A DNA stretch of 64,000 nucleotides from Pyrocephalus nanus (taxonomy: Eukaryota > Chordata > Aves > Passeriformes > Tyrannidae), in the NCBI GenBank assembly GCA_038380795.1, contig CM076259.1, positions 75,636,200 to 75,700,199 on the forward strand, written 5' to 3'. Under the pieces are notes generated by a model. That model had not been told where the DNA came from, made no database searches, and saw only the letters and a program-made list of their open reading frames with translations. Of the stretch, positions 12,861-26,100 are shown in pieces. Made by a program: the position numbers and the translations under genes. Numbering within the stretch: the stretch's first letter is position 1; the number at the start of each line of letters is the position of its first letter.

Positions 12861-15412
12861 GGAACTGCAATCCTTCTCTACATTCGCTTTGTGCTAGTCA
12901 CATTTCTTCTCTGAGCCAGAAAGTGCAAATAAACTGGATTCATACGCAGCAAAACAAGAAAAAATATTATTGACAGCTTGAAAATTATAAAAATTACTGG
13001 CTATGAAAGTCTAGTGTATAAGTAACTGAGAGGAAACTTGTTGCTAAAATGGCATTATGCTCCAGTTCTAAACCAACTTTTTTGTAATACCACTGTTAGT
13101 AGCTACAACTTGTTCAAATGCAATTCATTATTATTTTCCCTTTTATAACATTCAAATGAGAAGAGCAAGATTCATGTCACTGAAATGACAAGGATGAATT
13201 ATATCACAATATTATATACACTAAGAGAAGCATAGAGGATGTCATCAGGTTCTAATATTACTGTTTCTGTCATTTGAAGATGACCTCCAGTAGTTTATGA
13301 TATTTTTATGAGCATTGCTAGCTGGAAGCATAGAAATTTTTTCATATATATCTCTCTCTGTTGAGAAGATTTTGGGCTCTGAAAAGGTTTTTTACTTTTT
13401 AATCCATACTTTTATTGTCGTTGGAGTTGTTGCACAATACTTTCAAGCTGAAATTTCAAATAACCTAGCAGTGTAATAAAAATTTGGTACTGGACATACA
13501 TTTCCATGGCTACCATCAACGCTTTTGAAGGATCTGCTTATTAGCAGAGGTTGTAAATTATTGAAAAATTGAAAATCATAGCTGTTGCAGTGGGAAGGGA
13601 GTCTGTCTGAAAAGGAAGAGAGTTCTCTTTGCATATTTTACCTTTAAAACATAATGTTGCTAGCTGACACAGCTTGTGTGACACTGACAAACCTGAGCTG
13701 GCAAAGAGCAACTGAGACGTGAACAAAGGGCTTCAAGTTGTGTATTCTGTATCTTGATTTTCTGAATAAAAGGCACTTTTTAACATCTGTCTTTCCTCCA
13801 CTATTACATTAAATATGTGCAGATCACATTTTAAACTCTAATAGATATAGGAATCTTATTTTTCTTTTTTTTTGTCTTCATATCTGTTTGCCAACTGAAA
13901 TTTACAATGATTATTGAAAAAAAACCTGGAGTTCAGGATGCAGGTCTATCCACATTAGAATTAAGATTCATAGTTAATTGTAGTACTCTGTATTTTCCCC
14001 CATTTACACATTTTGATGAACATGATGCTCCTGAGACCTTAAGTGATAGTCTTAAAAGGATGAAGTCTTCTATTTAACTACAAAATAGTTTTAATACAGA
14101 AGCAACAAAACATGGAACATGCAGCGGTTGAAATTATTTTCTCTTCATTGCAGTACCTGCTCAGAGGAGTGAGACAAAGCTGTAAGAAGCAATGTTTAAC
14201 CCAATAGCATATTGTGCTTAGTGTGGCTGTGAATAAGTGGAGTCTGATGCAATATATGCTTTCAGGAGTTGTTGCCTTTTATAAACCTTTCTTGTGTAGA
14301 AAAGTGACTAGGGGGATGCTTACCATCAATTTTGTCAAGTTTCATATGAGGAACATTTTAGCATCAGATTGATAGAGATTTTATCAAGTCAGTGGGAAAA
14401 GATGAAGAAAAGATTCTGATCTGAGATGTCAGGGAATTCTTTTAATCCACTGCTTTAAAAATAAACGCTAAATATTATTAAAGTCTTTCTGTTGCTCCAA
14501 AGCAGATTTTCTAATGTTGCCAATAGCGTACAATTATTCTGGAGGTCTCTACTATCTAAACAGGGAGCCTACATGATCAGTTTTGGGGGACTACCACCAG
14601 TTATAGGAAAAGTATAACTATCAAAGCTTAATCCAAATCTGTGGTGTTAATCAATGTGCACCGATGCGTTCTTTCAAAACTTTAGTCTCACATAAAAATG
14701 AAGTTTCGAAAGGAGTGATTCATGTCCATATTGAGACATATTCATATATGACACCCTTACTTAAGATATTATTAGAATATTTTAGAGCTCTGTTTTTAAG
14801 GGTAATTTAATGATAGAGATTTATCTCCTAACGTATGATAGTGCTCATATTTGACTTTCAATGAAATTCTTTTGGGGTATTTTTTTCTCAGGATTTTTTC
14901 CTTTCATAGAGCTATACACTTACATTAACATAAAGGCTAATTATCATGCTGTATATTGAAGAAGTAGACTTCTACTATAATTTAAGCATTCCGAGGTTTT
15001 ACATCTTGCAAAAGAAAAAGATGAGAGCAAGAAAAATATTTTATTCCATGATGAGTTTAATAGCTATGTGAGTTCCTGAGTGTTTAAAGAATGCAAAAAT
15101 GTTAGGTCCAACCTGCTAAGCACAAGACTGATCTACAAAGAGATAGGTATCAGTTCAGAATTAGAAGATGACAAACAGCTGTGAAGTCAGGCTGATGAAC
15201 AAGGCTAAGAATAACCAAAATAAAAATAATAGTTTCATATGAAAAATTTCACGTGAGTGATGAGGAGATAGGCATTTCTAGATGTGCTTACTGAAAAAAT
15301 ATGTTGCAAAATGAAATTTAAAAGGCAAGTATCCTTATGGCTTTTGTTTCATGTTATTACTATGTATTCAAATGAAAGTGACTATAAATTAGCTTGAAAA
15401 CAACTGAAAAGC
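12861..15412. other. Non-coding AT-rich sequence, nothing recognised
   Basis: I see no repeat family, RNA gene or exon. Open frames are at most about 63 codons. The only texture is short homopolymer runs, such as T at about 13861-13873. Confidence 0.6.
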
Positions 15413-15522
15413 ACCACCAATAACAACAAAAACAAGGGAAAACAAACAAACAAAACAAAAAAAACCAACCCCAAAACAAAGAACAAAACAAAAAACAAAA
15501 CAACAACAACAACAAAACCACA
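15413..15522 (-). repeat. A/C-rich low-complexity tract (G/T-rich on minus strand)
   Basis: The tract has CAAA, CAAAA and CAA units, with (CAA)n at about 15500-15514. On the minus strand it reads as T/G-rich DNA like the tracts at 4.7, 31.6, 42.4, 52.4 and 59.9 kb. A 79-codon minus-strand open frame across it (15360-15599) encodes mostly F, L, C and W residues. It is a by-product of the simple sequence, not a gene. Confidence 0.85.
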
Positions 15523-15984
15523 TAAAAATAACATAACCCAGAAACAAGGAATTTGCAAACAAAATCACAACACCATTTTATAATCATGTAATGCAGCAAA
15601 GGTGAATGAACCTAATTATATCACACTGAAGTTTCAGGAGAATGCACAGTTGAGACTATAACACACTTAAATATATGCTGGGAATTATCAGGAAAAGCCA
15701 TTCTTTTACCATTTGCAGAATATGGCTCATATATGGTTGGTTTATGCTGATTTACAGGATAGGGAAATTAAGGTTCAGTAGCCCTGTCACACTGGCAATT
15801 CATCTGTCAGAAATGTTTGCATTATGTGGTGGAAGGGATGTGGTTAAGTCTGCATAGGAATTCAGAGTTTGGAATCACACTTTTTCTGTTTTCCAGAGTG
15901 GAGAAACTGTATAGGCAAGCTACAGTTTCCATCTTCATTTTCTTCTGTGGCAAAATCCTGACTAAGATATGGCTAGCATTTTAC

Positions 15985-16004
15985 TTTTTTTTTTTTTTTT
16001 TTTT
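15985..16004. repeat. Poly(T) run of 20
   Basis: An uninterrupted T homopolymer with no recognisable retroelement next to it on either strand. Confidence 0.9.
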
Positions 16005-18548
16005 ATTCTGGGACTACTGTCTGGAGTGTAGGAGATAGCATGGGAGGAGAAGTATATAATTTGTGCTGGCATGATTCTGTATTTCAAGGTAGTCTATAAG
16101 GAGACATGAAAGGATGCAGAGGAAGCCTCAACCCATTTCATACACAAAACTTTGTCTTCACATTTCTTCATCTGAAGAATAAAGTTTTTATCTGTTTATA
16201 TACCTTTAGCACCAATTATTGGTTAAACATGCTAAATTTTAACACATGCATGAGCTCACCTCTGACTGAATACATTCTGTTTGGCAAGCTGCCTTCACAT
16301 CCTTTGCAGTCACTTTTTTTCTATGCCTTAAGTGTTTCTAGTTGTGCATGGAGAACATTTATGTACAAAAATATCCATGTAAAATGGATAGTGCTCTCTT
16401 CTATTTTTATTCCTTTAAAACATGCTCAATATAAATATGCAAAAAATAGAAGTAAAAAGGCACAAGGAGAATAGAAAGCAAGTTAAAAATACTTCATCAG
16501 CAAAGAAGATATTGAGTCAGAAAAGTGGAAGCTATACTTCTTGTCATACATCACTTTGAATCTTTAGAGAATACTTAGATACCATTATGATGGACATTAG
16601 TGTAAGAATACAAATATAATTGCTTTCAAAATGCATCAATGTGGGCAGGACTCCATTTCACTTATGTAAGGAACTGTGAAAAAACTTATTAACATTTTCT
16701 GGGGTGACAAGGAGATAAGAGAAAAGAGAAGACTGCTTTTCTGTCAGCCAGCATTGTTGTTGTTCTCAGGAACTGGGCAAAGACGCACATTTTGTTCCTA
16801 CTGTACTTTATAAATATATAATTACTTAGTCTTTATATTGCAGTTGTTGGTGATTGTCAATGAAATAATTAGTGTTAGTATCTCAAAATTAGAGCATCCA
16901 AGAGCATTCTGGTTAAACAGTTTGAAGAAACTGTTAGGATATAAATGCAGAACATGATATAGATAAAATGAGAGCATATAATCATATGCTGTGGATCCAA
17001 AACAAACTAATTTCCATCACATATGTACCTTTATCTTATTTTCTATATGTTCACATGGACTGTATCTAGCTGGTGAAAGCTATATACTTTACTTGTTGGT
17101 TTGAAAGAATAGGGTTAGTCTGAAACTGAGTCACTGCACCTGGTGCATTTATACTTCCCAAAGCACCACTTACAGGAAAAACTGCAAACTTTATCTAGGC
17201 CACTGTCAGGAAGTGATGAATGAGGTCCATGGTGGTGTAGCCCCAATTCTTTTCCCAGGGGTTCAGTTGGCTCCCTTGGAAACATTTGCTAGCTGATTTT
17301 AGAATATGCAAGGTTTCCTACCAAATATCTGTGGACTAATAGCTTTTACAGGCCACCTGAAATGTTTTCTTGTCAATCAGGAGGGAACAATGAATGCAGC
17401 TGTGTACTGTTTTGAGCAAACCATATAGTACCATGTGTCATGAATAAAGGCAGAAAGTATTGTTTGTTATTGTATGAACATGTGCAAATTCACTCATCTA
17501 TCAACTTCTAAAAGCTAGCATCTGCATTATAGAAAACTGGAAATTTGACATATGAAAAATTTTTAAGCAGTCTGCTAGCTGCCTCTCATGACTTTTTGAA
17601 ATACAGACTTTATGCTGGAATCAATGGAGATATGACAAAAATTGCAGAGAGTGACTGATACAAAAAATTTCTGTAACATTACCTAATGTACATTTTTATC
17701 AGCTGTGAAAAGTAGCAATTAACTATCCGATTCTTTATTTGATTTGTGAGTTCCCTTTTGATAAGAAAAGGCTGTATTTGTGCAGTAGCATAAACGAACT
17801 ACAGACTAAAAAAATGAAGGTTTAGTTTGCATTTTTCCAGTAGTCAGATCAGAGTTTAAAAGTGCTTAAGAGTTCAAAAGATTATAAATTCTTAGGACCT
17901 TAAATATAATGGTCCTGTCTTGTACTGATTTCAGGTCAGTGTAATTCTGTCAGTGACATGGGAGTTTATCTTCAGAACAGAAGGAGATAAAATACTGTGT
18001 TCTCTGAGAAGTCTTAATGCTGGAATAACATATTTCATGTTCATAAAACTTGATTCCACATAATATCTCTATATAAACGTAAGGAAAATATGTGTTGTAG
18101 GTCTGTACTTGTATATAGCAAACACATCTAAATTTTTGTGATACTCAGCTTTTTATTTACCAGTGAATAGCAATGCTCCCTAACTGTTCTCTACTGCTAG
18201 GAATGTTTTTTTATCATTGCCAAAACCATAGTGTAACAAAAAGAAAACAAATCAGGTGATAAAAAATTAATGCATTCATTATAGTGGCCCTTTTTCTCCC
18301 TACTGAAGAAATGCAGCACCTGTTAGTAGTTCTTAGACAAAGAGGGAGAGAAAATGTAATTTCATTGCATTATCCATTAGCAGGAGTTTTTAAATTGTCA
18401 GCAGAAAGTTGACATTATCCTTTGATTTCCTCCGTGGCTATGGAGGAAACGTGAGAAATTTACAGTGAAATCAATATTGCAGATTACATGGTGATAGTAT
18501 AGTTTTTTGAAAGGATCTTCATTCCTTATCATCTTCACTCCAAATAAG
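16005..18548. other. Non-coding sequence with one chance-length open frame
   Basis: The longest open frame, 16106-16474 on the plus strand, starts with ATG and has 122 codons. Its product is hydrophobic and rich in F and L, with no motif I recognise and a lysine-rich end. By a rough estimate from base composition, a few frames of this length are expected in 64 kb, so I do not call it a gene. No repeats are recognised. Confidence 0.6.
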
Positions 18549-18603
18549 AAACAAAAAAAAAAAGAAAATCACCCAACAATACAAACAAAACCCCAACAAA
18601 AAA
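18549..18603 (-). repeat. A/C-rich low-complexity tract
   Basis: A run of A is followed by ACCCAAC, ACAAAC and CCCCAAC units. It has the same character as the 15.4-kb tract and is oriented with the G/T strand on minus. Confidence 0.75.
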
Positions 18604-21600
18604 ATTTATAAGTCAAGATGGTAAGAAAACAAGGACTGAATGTTAGCAGGCTGAAATAGGGCAAAAGTAAGTTGCTGTGAAGTTATTTCAAAAGGCATGT
18701 GGCTTTTTAGTTCCCGTACCCTGTTTTGTAAGATTTTTGACTTTTAGAAAAGTATGAAAAAGTAAGAAAGAGAAGAAGGAAGGTAGAAATGACTGACTGG
18801 AGGTCTGGGCTAAGTATTGTGTTTCTGAAGCCCTTCCGCCCACTGATGACATGCAGTCTCTCATACACTGGTAGTCTCATGCTCTGTAATGCATAAGGCC
18901 AAGTGTGATCATGCTGCTATCAGTATCATCAGATTTAGATGTTAAGTTAAAGAAAAACGCTGAAATCTTATTTTCTGTGGCAAAATAGCAAGAGGTAGCA
19001 GCATCTTTTAGTGATGCTGAAAACCACATCTTCCCACTAACTTTTAGTAGATTCTGCTCAGTTAATAAGAGCATATTCAAGATAACTGACACCTCTTTTT
19101 GCCCAACTTGCCTTCTGTTGGTATTATTTTCTTCTTTGAAAATGTAATAGAACACCCTATTCTTTCTTTACAGGAATTTTTTATATTTTGGCAATGTGAA
19201 GACCCTTTTTCTTCTTTCCTCTCCAAATGGCTTCATCATCCAGACACTTCAAAATATTATAATTGGGAAATGATTGACTTAGTTTTCAGCCTCCTCACTT
19301 TGTACTCAGTTCTGAAGACATTTAGTAATAGTAAATATTGACTTCAAATAAATTCCCTTTTTATTACATAAAAAAATAAAGTTTATGTTCTCAGTTTATG
19401 TGCTGTTTCACCTAAAAGCATGCCCACACTTTTGTGCTGTTTATATATATGCATGTATGTATACCTATATGCCGTGTACATTCAGACAGAAATAAAAGAA
19501 CTAAAAGACCTTGTTCAGTCAAATTAATGCTGAAGATTAATGAAGAACCCGATGTTCATGTTGATTTGTATTATAAAAGAACCCAAAATTACATGTTCTG
19601 ACATCGAGAAAGATTTTTTTGGTTCTATTTTTTAATTGCAGATGTGGCCTCATAATTTTGAAATCACTTTTTTTTCTTCTATTTTAACTTTCCCTTTTGA
19701 ATGCATCTTTCTTTCTTTCTTTCTGTACTCAGCCCTTTTGTACCAATAGTCCCTCGAGTCAGAAAGAAACAACATGACCTTGAACACAGATCAAAGCAGA
19801 TGTAGTAAATTTGCATAGTATCATGCAGTTTTCCTTGAAAATATATCACCTAGTGGAAAATGGGGACATACATATGCCCAGACAACATGAAATGAAGGAT
19901 AGCTTTGGCCAGAGGTCTTTGACATATTAAACTGTTCTTTATTAGAAATTACAAACTTCTGCAACTTTTTTCCCCTCAGAAACTCTGAAATAAAAGTCAA
20001 TAGGTTGGTGGACTGAAAATGTGGTGGCGAGTGGGACTTATTCACACCAAGAGGAACCACAGGATTTTTGCACATCTGTATGCTGTTTGGCCTCATGAAT
20101 TTAAAAATCAAGGGCAGAGTCTTTTCAAAAAACTAAATCAGTCTCTTCCTTTTTCCAATTCCTGCCCCTTTACCCTTAGTGCAACATGCACATCCCAGTA
20201 TCCAAAATGTTTTTTTACATTTAGTTTCACGTTCTCTTTAATTAGATGCAACTGTGAGCTTATTTTTTTTTCATGCTGATCAAGAACAGCATCAGCTGAC
20301 TGACATCATGACATATGCTGGTGCATGCTGGCTGGGTGATAACAGTCCTTGTGAAACAAATTGGGAAATACTCTACATATTTTCTCTGTTAATCCTACTA
20401 ATACCACATGCCTTATATATAGTAGTCAGTAGCTGGAATCTTTCTGGTAGCAGGGAAATAGAAAGCAGGCAAGTCTCCTGTGGCTACACATGCTATCCCG
20501 GAAGTACCTCTGAAATCCACTTGTGTTTTGAAGGTTCAAATTGGTTGAGCTGGATGAAGTCTATCTGCTGTTAATATTGTTAATAGCAAGTGATTTCCCA
20601 GTTGTCCTTGTCCCCATTGGTTGTCAGATGTTTGGAGAGAAGAAAATCTGAAGATTCATGTTGGAAGAGCTCACAGGTGGATGAACAGGATTAGATGCAG
20701 TTGAATCAAATGAAGAATGCTAGTTTTGACAAGTGCAGTTGTGTATTACATCAGTGCAATGTCTCAGTCAGTCAAAAGCATAGTTGACAGAAGATAACAG
20801 AATCAAACCTCTACACCAGTTTTTTTATTTATGTGTACTGACTATAATAATAAGAAAACAGAAATATGTGATATTCAGTAGCTGAATTGTGTGCATGCAA
20901 AACTATAATTAAGCACTGACTTCCATTTGTGTAACTTTCATTTTTCCCCATTGTGAACTGATTAGAGCATATCATTTTGCAAAAGGAAGTGTGGAAAATG
21001 CTCTTTACACTTCAGGTCTTAAGAAGTGAAAAACTGACATATTAATGCTATAGGTCAGTGGATGCTGCCAAGATTTGTGACAGCCAGTATCATTTACAGA
21101 TGTCTCTCTTCTGTCTTTACTATTGCTTTTTATTCCTGAAATACTAGGCAACCAAGCCTAGTAGACAGTTCAGACCTTCGGCCAACTGAGTTGTATCTGT
21201 CTAGCCAGGAAACTGAGCTCTAGCAGGGTGTTCCTTCAGGATCCAAGGAAGATAAAATTAACATCCCTCTTGAAATAGAGTGGTACAGATGCTTCTATCT
21301 TATAGCTACTTTCAAACACCAAATGCCAAAATCCTTTCAAACCAAAAGTGCTTGTTGAAATTATACTTCAAGAAAATAGAAGGAATATGACAAGTCATTA
21401 TCATACATGAAGAAATCATCTCACATTTCAACATATTTGACTATTATATGGTGTTTTCCTGGGCAGTTTCTGAAGTAGATTAACTTGATACAGTTATGCT
21501 CAGGTTTTTTTAAAGCATCCTCCATACTCTGCTTATTTATAACATTTGGAAACACAGATAGGGACTAGAAAAATACATTTTAAATTTTATGTAGATTAGC

Positions 21601-22246
21601 ATTGAAAGGCTATTTGAAATAGAGAATAAGTTGGTGCTAATCAGGTATGGTCTATACATCTGGCATATGTTACTTTTAAACATGTAAGCCAGCATTATTT
21701 TTAATCTGGTACTTTAAAATGGTTAATTCCAGTGACCGTATTATATTGTCTCTATTTCTTAAGGATCTGGTCCAACACCCGTTAAAGGTTAGAATCAGGT
21801 ACTAACACAAAACTTGTTATCTCTCCCAGGACTCAATTTCTATAAGTAGCATCTGAAAAAAGAAACTTGAGCTTATGTTCATTGTTTTGAGGGGGGAAAA
21901 AAGTGCTTGGAAATTAAACAAAAGAAGGGGGAAAAGTAAGATTTAATTTGTTTCTTATCTGAATTCTCTTACAGAAATGATTTAGAGAATCCCACTAATG
22001 AAAAGATTTGATAACTTCATAGAGATATTGGAAATTGTTGCTCTTTAGTAGTTTCGTGAATTTTTCATGTTATTTAGTGCCTAGGTTCATTTCCTAATGA
22101 TATGTACCCAGTCTTCACATAGGTGTTACTCTTTACGTAACTATTTTTCTAGTTTATTTGTCTACCAGCTGTTATTTTTATTATGGTCACAGACTTCCAA
22201 GGAGCTGAACTTTTATGGTAAACTAAGCTGTCAGAGAGGCAGTATA
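18604..22246. other. Non-coding sequence, no gene recognised
   Basis: A TTTC-type microsatellite of about four units is at 19707-19724. Open frames of 80-106 codons (for example 20254-20574 on plus) lack recognisable domains. A pyrimidine-rich stretch ending in ACAG near 19160-19173 resembles a splice acceptor. The frame after it matches nothing I know, and such sites are frequent by chance. Confidence 0.55.
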
Positions 22247-22286
22247 CTCTTTTTTCTTTTTTTTTATTTTTTTTTTTTTATTTGTG
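22247..22286. repeat. T-rich low-complexity run
   Basis: Interrupted T runs, broken by single C and A bases. Simple sequence only. Confidence 0.8.
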
Positions 22287-22904
22287 TAATGGAACTTTAC
22301 GCCTAGCATAAAAATTCTCCACACTTAACTAAAGAAACCTTTGAAAAAGATTATGCTGGCCACAGAGTTGTGGCCTTTTTTGACTTAAAAGAAGAGTGGT
22401 CATTTAGACAAAATTGTATTCATCCTTAGGAAAGGTGTGAAGACAGAGCTGATACATTTCTTGTTGCAGGGAATGAGTGTATGAAAAACTCTGAACTTTA
22501 TTGCTGCTAGTAATGGAGAGTAGGAGGTGGAAGAGCAATTTCGGCATCTTTATTCATTGATTTCCAACAGTGAATCATACATTCCCTCACAAGCTGTTCA
22601 GAAACTTAAGTAATCCTGCACTGATGTCTTCTTAAAACTTTAAAATGAAAACCCAATGCGCAGTTGGTCAATTTTAAACAAAGTCCCACTGAGACCCCTC
22701 TTCATCAGGTTTATTGACATAAAAACATGCCTCAGAGCCAGAGCATGATGAGTAGTGCACTGGTACACTAGTGAGAAATTATAGGGATGGGCCATCCTTT
22801 GTCCACCCCAGCCTGTGGAAAAACTAGGCTGGATCTTATGGACAGGCCAATACTGCTGAATCAAAGAGGAACACTTCTTGTCCCTGAGAACAAGAGACAT
22901 GGAC

Positions 22905-23175
22905 TGCCTCACAGCTATAAGAGGACATGGTCTTAAGCTCTGCCAGGGGACGTTTAGGTTGGATATTAGGAAGAGGTACTTTACAGAGAGGGTAATCAGG
23001 CATTGGAATGGCCTACCCAGGGAAGTGCTGGATTCTGTGTCCCTGGAGATTTTTAAGATGAGACTGGATGCGGCACTCAGTGCCATGGTCTAGTAACCAT
23101 GGTGATAGTGGATCAAGGGTTGGACTTGACAATCTCAGAGGTCCTTTCCAACCCGGCTGATTCTATGATTCTATA
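22905..23175 (+). mobile_element. CR1 LINE, 5'-truncated 3' end
   Basis: CR1 is the dominant avian non-LTR retrotransposon; most copies keep only the 3' end. This copy holds the last part of ORF2 followed by the 3' untranslated tail. The readable frame includes RLDIRKRYFTERVIRHWNGL and PREV, the usual C-terminal block of CR1 ORF2, and continues to an AMV-stop near 23093. The tail has the TTGGACTTGACAATCTCAGA-type segment, then CCTTTCCAACC, and ends with two ATTCTATG-like octamers. The left boundary is approximate; 22640-22904 may contain more diverged element. A 148-codon minus-strand open frame (22640-23086) is antisense to this copy and not a gene. The family call is from recognition of the sequence; the subfamily was not assigned. 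Confidence 0.88.
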
Positions 23176-26100
23176 CTGCCTATGACTTCACTACCTCCCG
23201 TGCCATTCATTTCTTGCAAAAACTGTTTGGAACAGTTCAAAATGGAATCAGAAAGTAGACTAACAAGAAGACAATCTGGTGTCTGATGACTTGACTTGCT
23301 TGACCCTTTGTTTATGGCCTTAAGCCTAGCCTCAGAGGGACGTTAGTGTTTACATCAGCAGCCACGAATGCTCATCTTTTCACACCTACCCAGAACCTCT
23401 TCTTCCTCCCGGGCAGTCTCTTTGCCAGTCCCATCACTTCACAGTGCACATCCCTACCTAAAGTACTTGGACACATTTAAACAGGAGAAGTTTGTTTCTT
23501 TGTAACACAACAGCATGACCACATACCAACTGCAACTTCAGTTTGAGGCTCCATATTATGTACACATATTTTACCTTGTTCCACCATGTGTGCTTACATG
23601 TGCTGTTGTGCATTTCCATCTCATATGCACATTTTGTGGCTATGATGTCTGAAGAACTGTCTTTTTAGAAGCTAGAGTAGACTCATCAGATTACAAGAAC
23701 TACCTGGATTTGGTAGTCTTTTAAGCCTTTTCCACCTCTAACTTTGTAGTTATAGGTCCTGGTAGATAGTGTTTGTTTTCAGTACACATATGGGTTAAAA
23801 CGATCTGTAGAGCAGAGACTATCCATTCTGTTGTTGCTGAACAATTTGGGAATATTAGGTTATCATTTCCCAAACGTGCTTAGATAAAACATAACAACTT
23901 GAAATGAAAATGAGGAAATAACTCAATGAAAAAAAAAAATGACCTAGTGAAACAGAGTGCTTCTTCTGTTTTCTGCAGCTACAAGACTGTGTTCTCCTCT
24001 GTGGAAAATGGAGACCTCTGTGAGCACCCTTATTTGTCTCGTACAAGTTTCTCAATCATCAATGACAGAAACAGTATAACAAAAGGTCAGGTGTTTCCAT
24101 CTGGAAGAAATCTTTTTATTTAGCTCTGTCTGCAAAAGGACCTTCTACATCTTCAATAGCAGCACTAGCCTCATTTTATTTCCTGCAGCCATAGTCATAG
24201 AAAGAAAAATTCCTTTCTCTATACATCTATTCCTTTGCTACAAGAAATGAACTCTTAAACTTTAAATATTGACATTGCCTTTACTCTTTTGTGTTGCTAA
24301 CATGTCCTCATCATAGCAGTGCATGTACTGTGCTTGGAACAGCATATACCGTACAAAATTTTCTTGCAGGTATCATCGCTGTTCCTGATCACTCCTCTGT
24401 AGCTCAGGACACAAAAGTTATGGTGCAATTGATTAATCTGCAGGGTTCATAGCCTCTCTTATGCACAACTGTGTATCCCAAAAGCTTCTAGATCTGGCCA
24501 ACATAGACCTTTTATGGGAAATCACAGATGTGCACTCAGAAAACTGGCCATCACTCTTCCTGCCTATGGGGTAATGGTGACATGTAGAGCACTTTGTATA
24601 ACCCAAGACAACCAAGTCTCAGAGTCTTCATCTAAAGCATCATCAGTTTAATGAGGATTTCTGCAACTTCGGGGTTTATGGAATGCTATTTCTCTTGTGG
24701 GTAGTGTAGCCAATTTGTGTTGGCCAGTAAATCAAGAAACTTCCAGCAGTTCTCTCTTATTTCTACCCATATTATTTTGCAGCACTAAGCTCATATACCA
24801 GTGAAACGTCTTGCTTACCAAATCTGAGCAAGTACAGTTGCTTGCTTTTTTCCTTGAGAGAACTCAGTGAAAACATACTGAATGTTTTTAGACGCACATA
24901 TTAATGAGCATATGTAGAAATTAATTAAATGATCTTTCTGAATAGGATACTAGCAGATTAAAATATAATTATGAAGTCAAATATAATTTTCAGTGTATAG
25001 ATCAATTTTTAATTGCTAGACTAATTACAGAAAGACAAGAGACCTTTGAAATCATTTGACTGAACAATTAATCAAAGCTGGGGTTTGTATTTTTCCATTC
25101 CTCTCCCTGTTCCTTTGTAAGTAATACCAGTCTTCCAATAGACATGTCATAAAAGCTTTTTATTTAATCATTTAGAAATTTAACTTCTTGAATAACACTA
25201 GTGAACCATTGCATTAATATGCTAATTTATACTTCTAGGGGTCTGAAATTATTGCAGTCTTAAAATATTTATTGCTGTTTTGCTTTCAGCCAATGTAGGA
25301 AGCGAACTCACAGTCTAAATATAAAGATTTGTTTGTGGAAAAATTCTAAAATGGAAAGAACTTTTCATAGTATTAAAAAAATTTATGATTTGGGTATTTC
25401 AGCTGCTTGAATATTTTTTACTGAAATCACATAGTCTCTATTGGATAAAATTTCCTTCTTTTGGGATATTTTTGCTAATTAAGCCAGCCGAAATGTGAGA
25501 TAGTATCATTCAGCAGCTCAGACTCTGACTGTGAAAATTAAGACAGGATGTTAAGGAATTACAAGCTCTATCCTTATGAAAGACTTTTCCATCACTCCAT
25601 AGGTGAGGGTCTGTGGGGCTCTGCTACAACTCATGATCATAGAGTATCAACGTGAAACATACAGCATAGGTTGTAACTAGATCACAGAGATAAGTTAAGC
25701 ATAAAATATTTTACAGCTACAGGAAAAGTAGCTTCCTTATGAAAATCAGGATTAGACTGAGTTTTGAGTTTCTTTTAAAAATCGGATTTTCTTTTGTGAT
25801 AATATATTTTCAGTAATCTGTGACTTTATGGTAAGTTCTCTAAAACAGGAAATAAGTACTTAAAATAGGCACTGCAGGATTTGCTGCCATTAAAAGGTAC
25901 AGTTTAAGGTCCCCTAATCTGGTTACATAATACCATTTCTACAGAACTGTGTGCTTTCTGAGCCTCTTTGAAATATTACACTTAATATACAAGAAGCGTG
26001 CTGCAGCTCTTTGTGAAAGTGATTTGTCAGAAGAAGTGTCTTTTTTCAGCGGGAGAAACAGGTGTGGTGATTTTCAAATTACAAAGAGGGAAGTACAAGA

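Noticed and set aside
15360..15599. F/L/C/W-rich 79-codon minus-strand frame resembling a membrane peptide
   Set aside because: Translation of an A/C-rich simple-sequence tract; the hydrophobicity is a compositional artefact.
16106..16474. 122-codon ATG open frame
   Set aside because: Chance-length in AT-rich DNA, hydrophobic and low in motif content, with no homology I recognise.
22640..23086. 148-codon minus-strand open frame
   Set aside because: Its first two fifths or so are antisense to a CR1 3' end; the remainder resembles no protein. CR1 tails are often open on the opposite strand.
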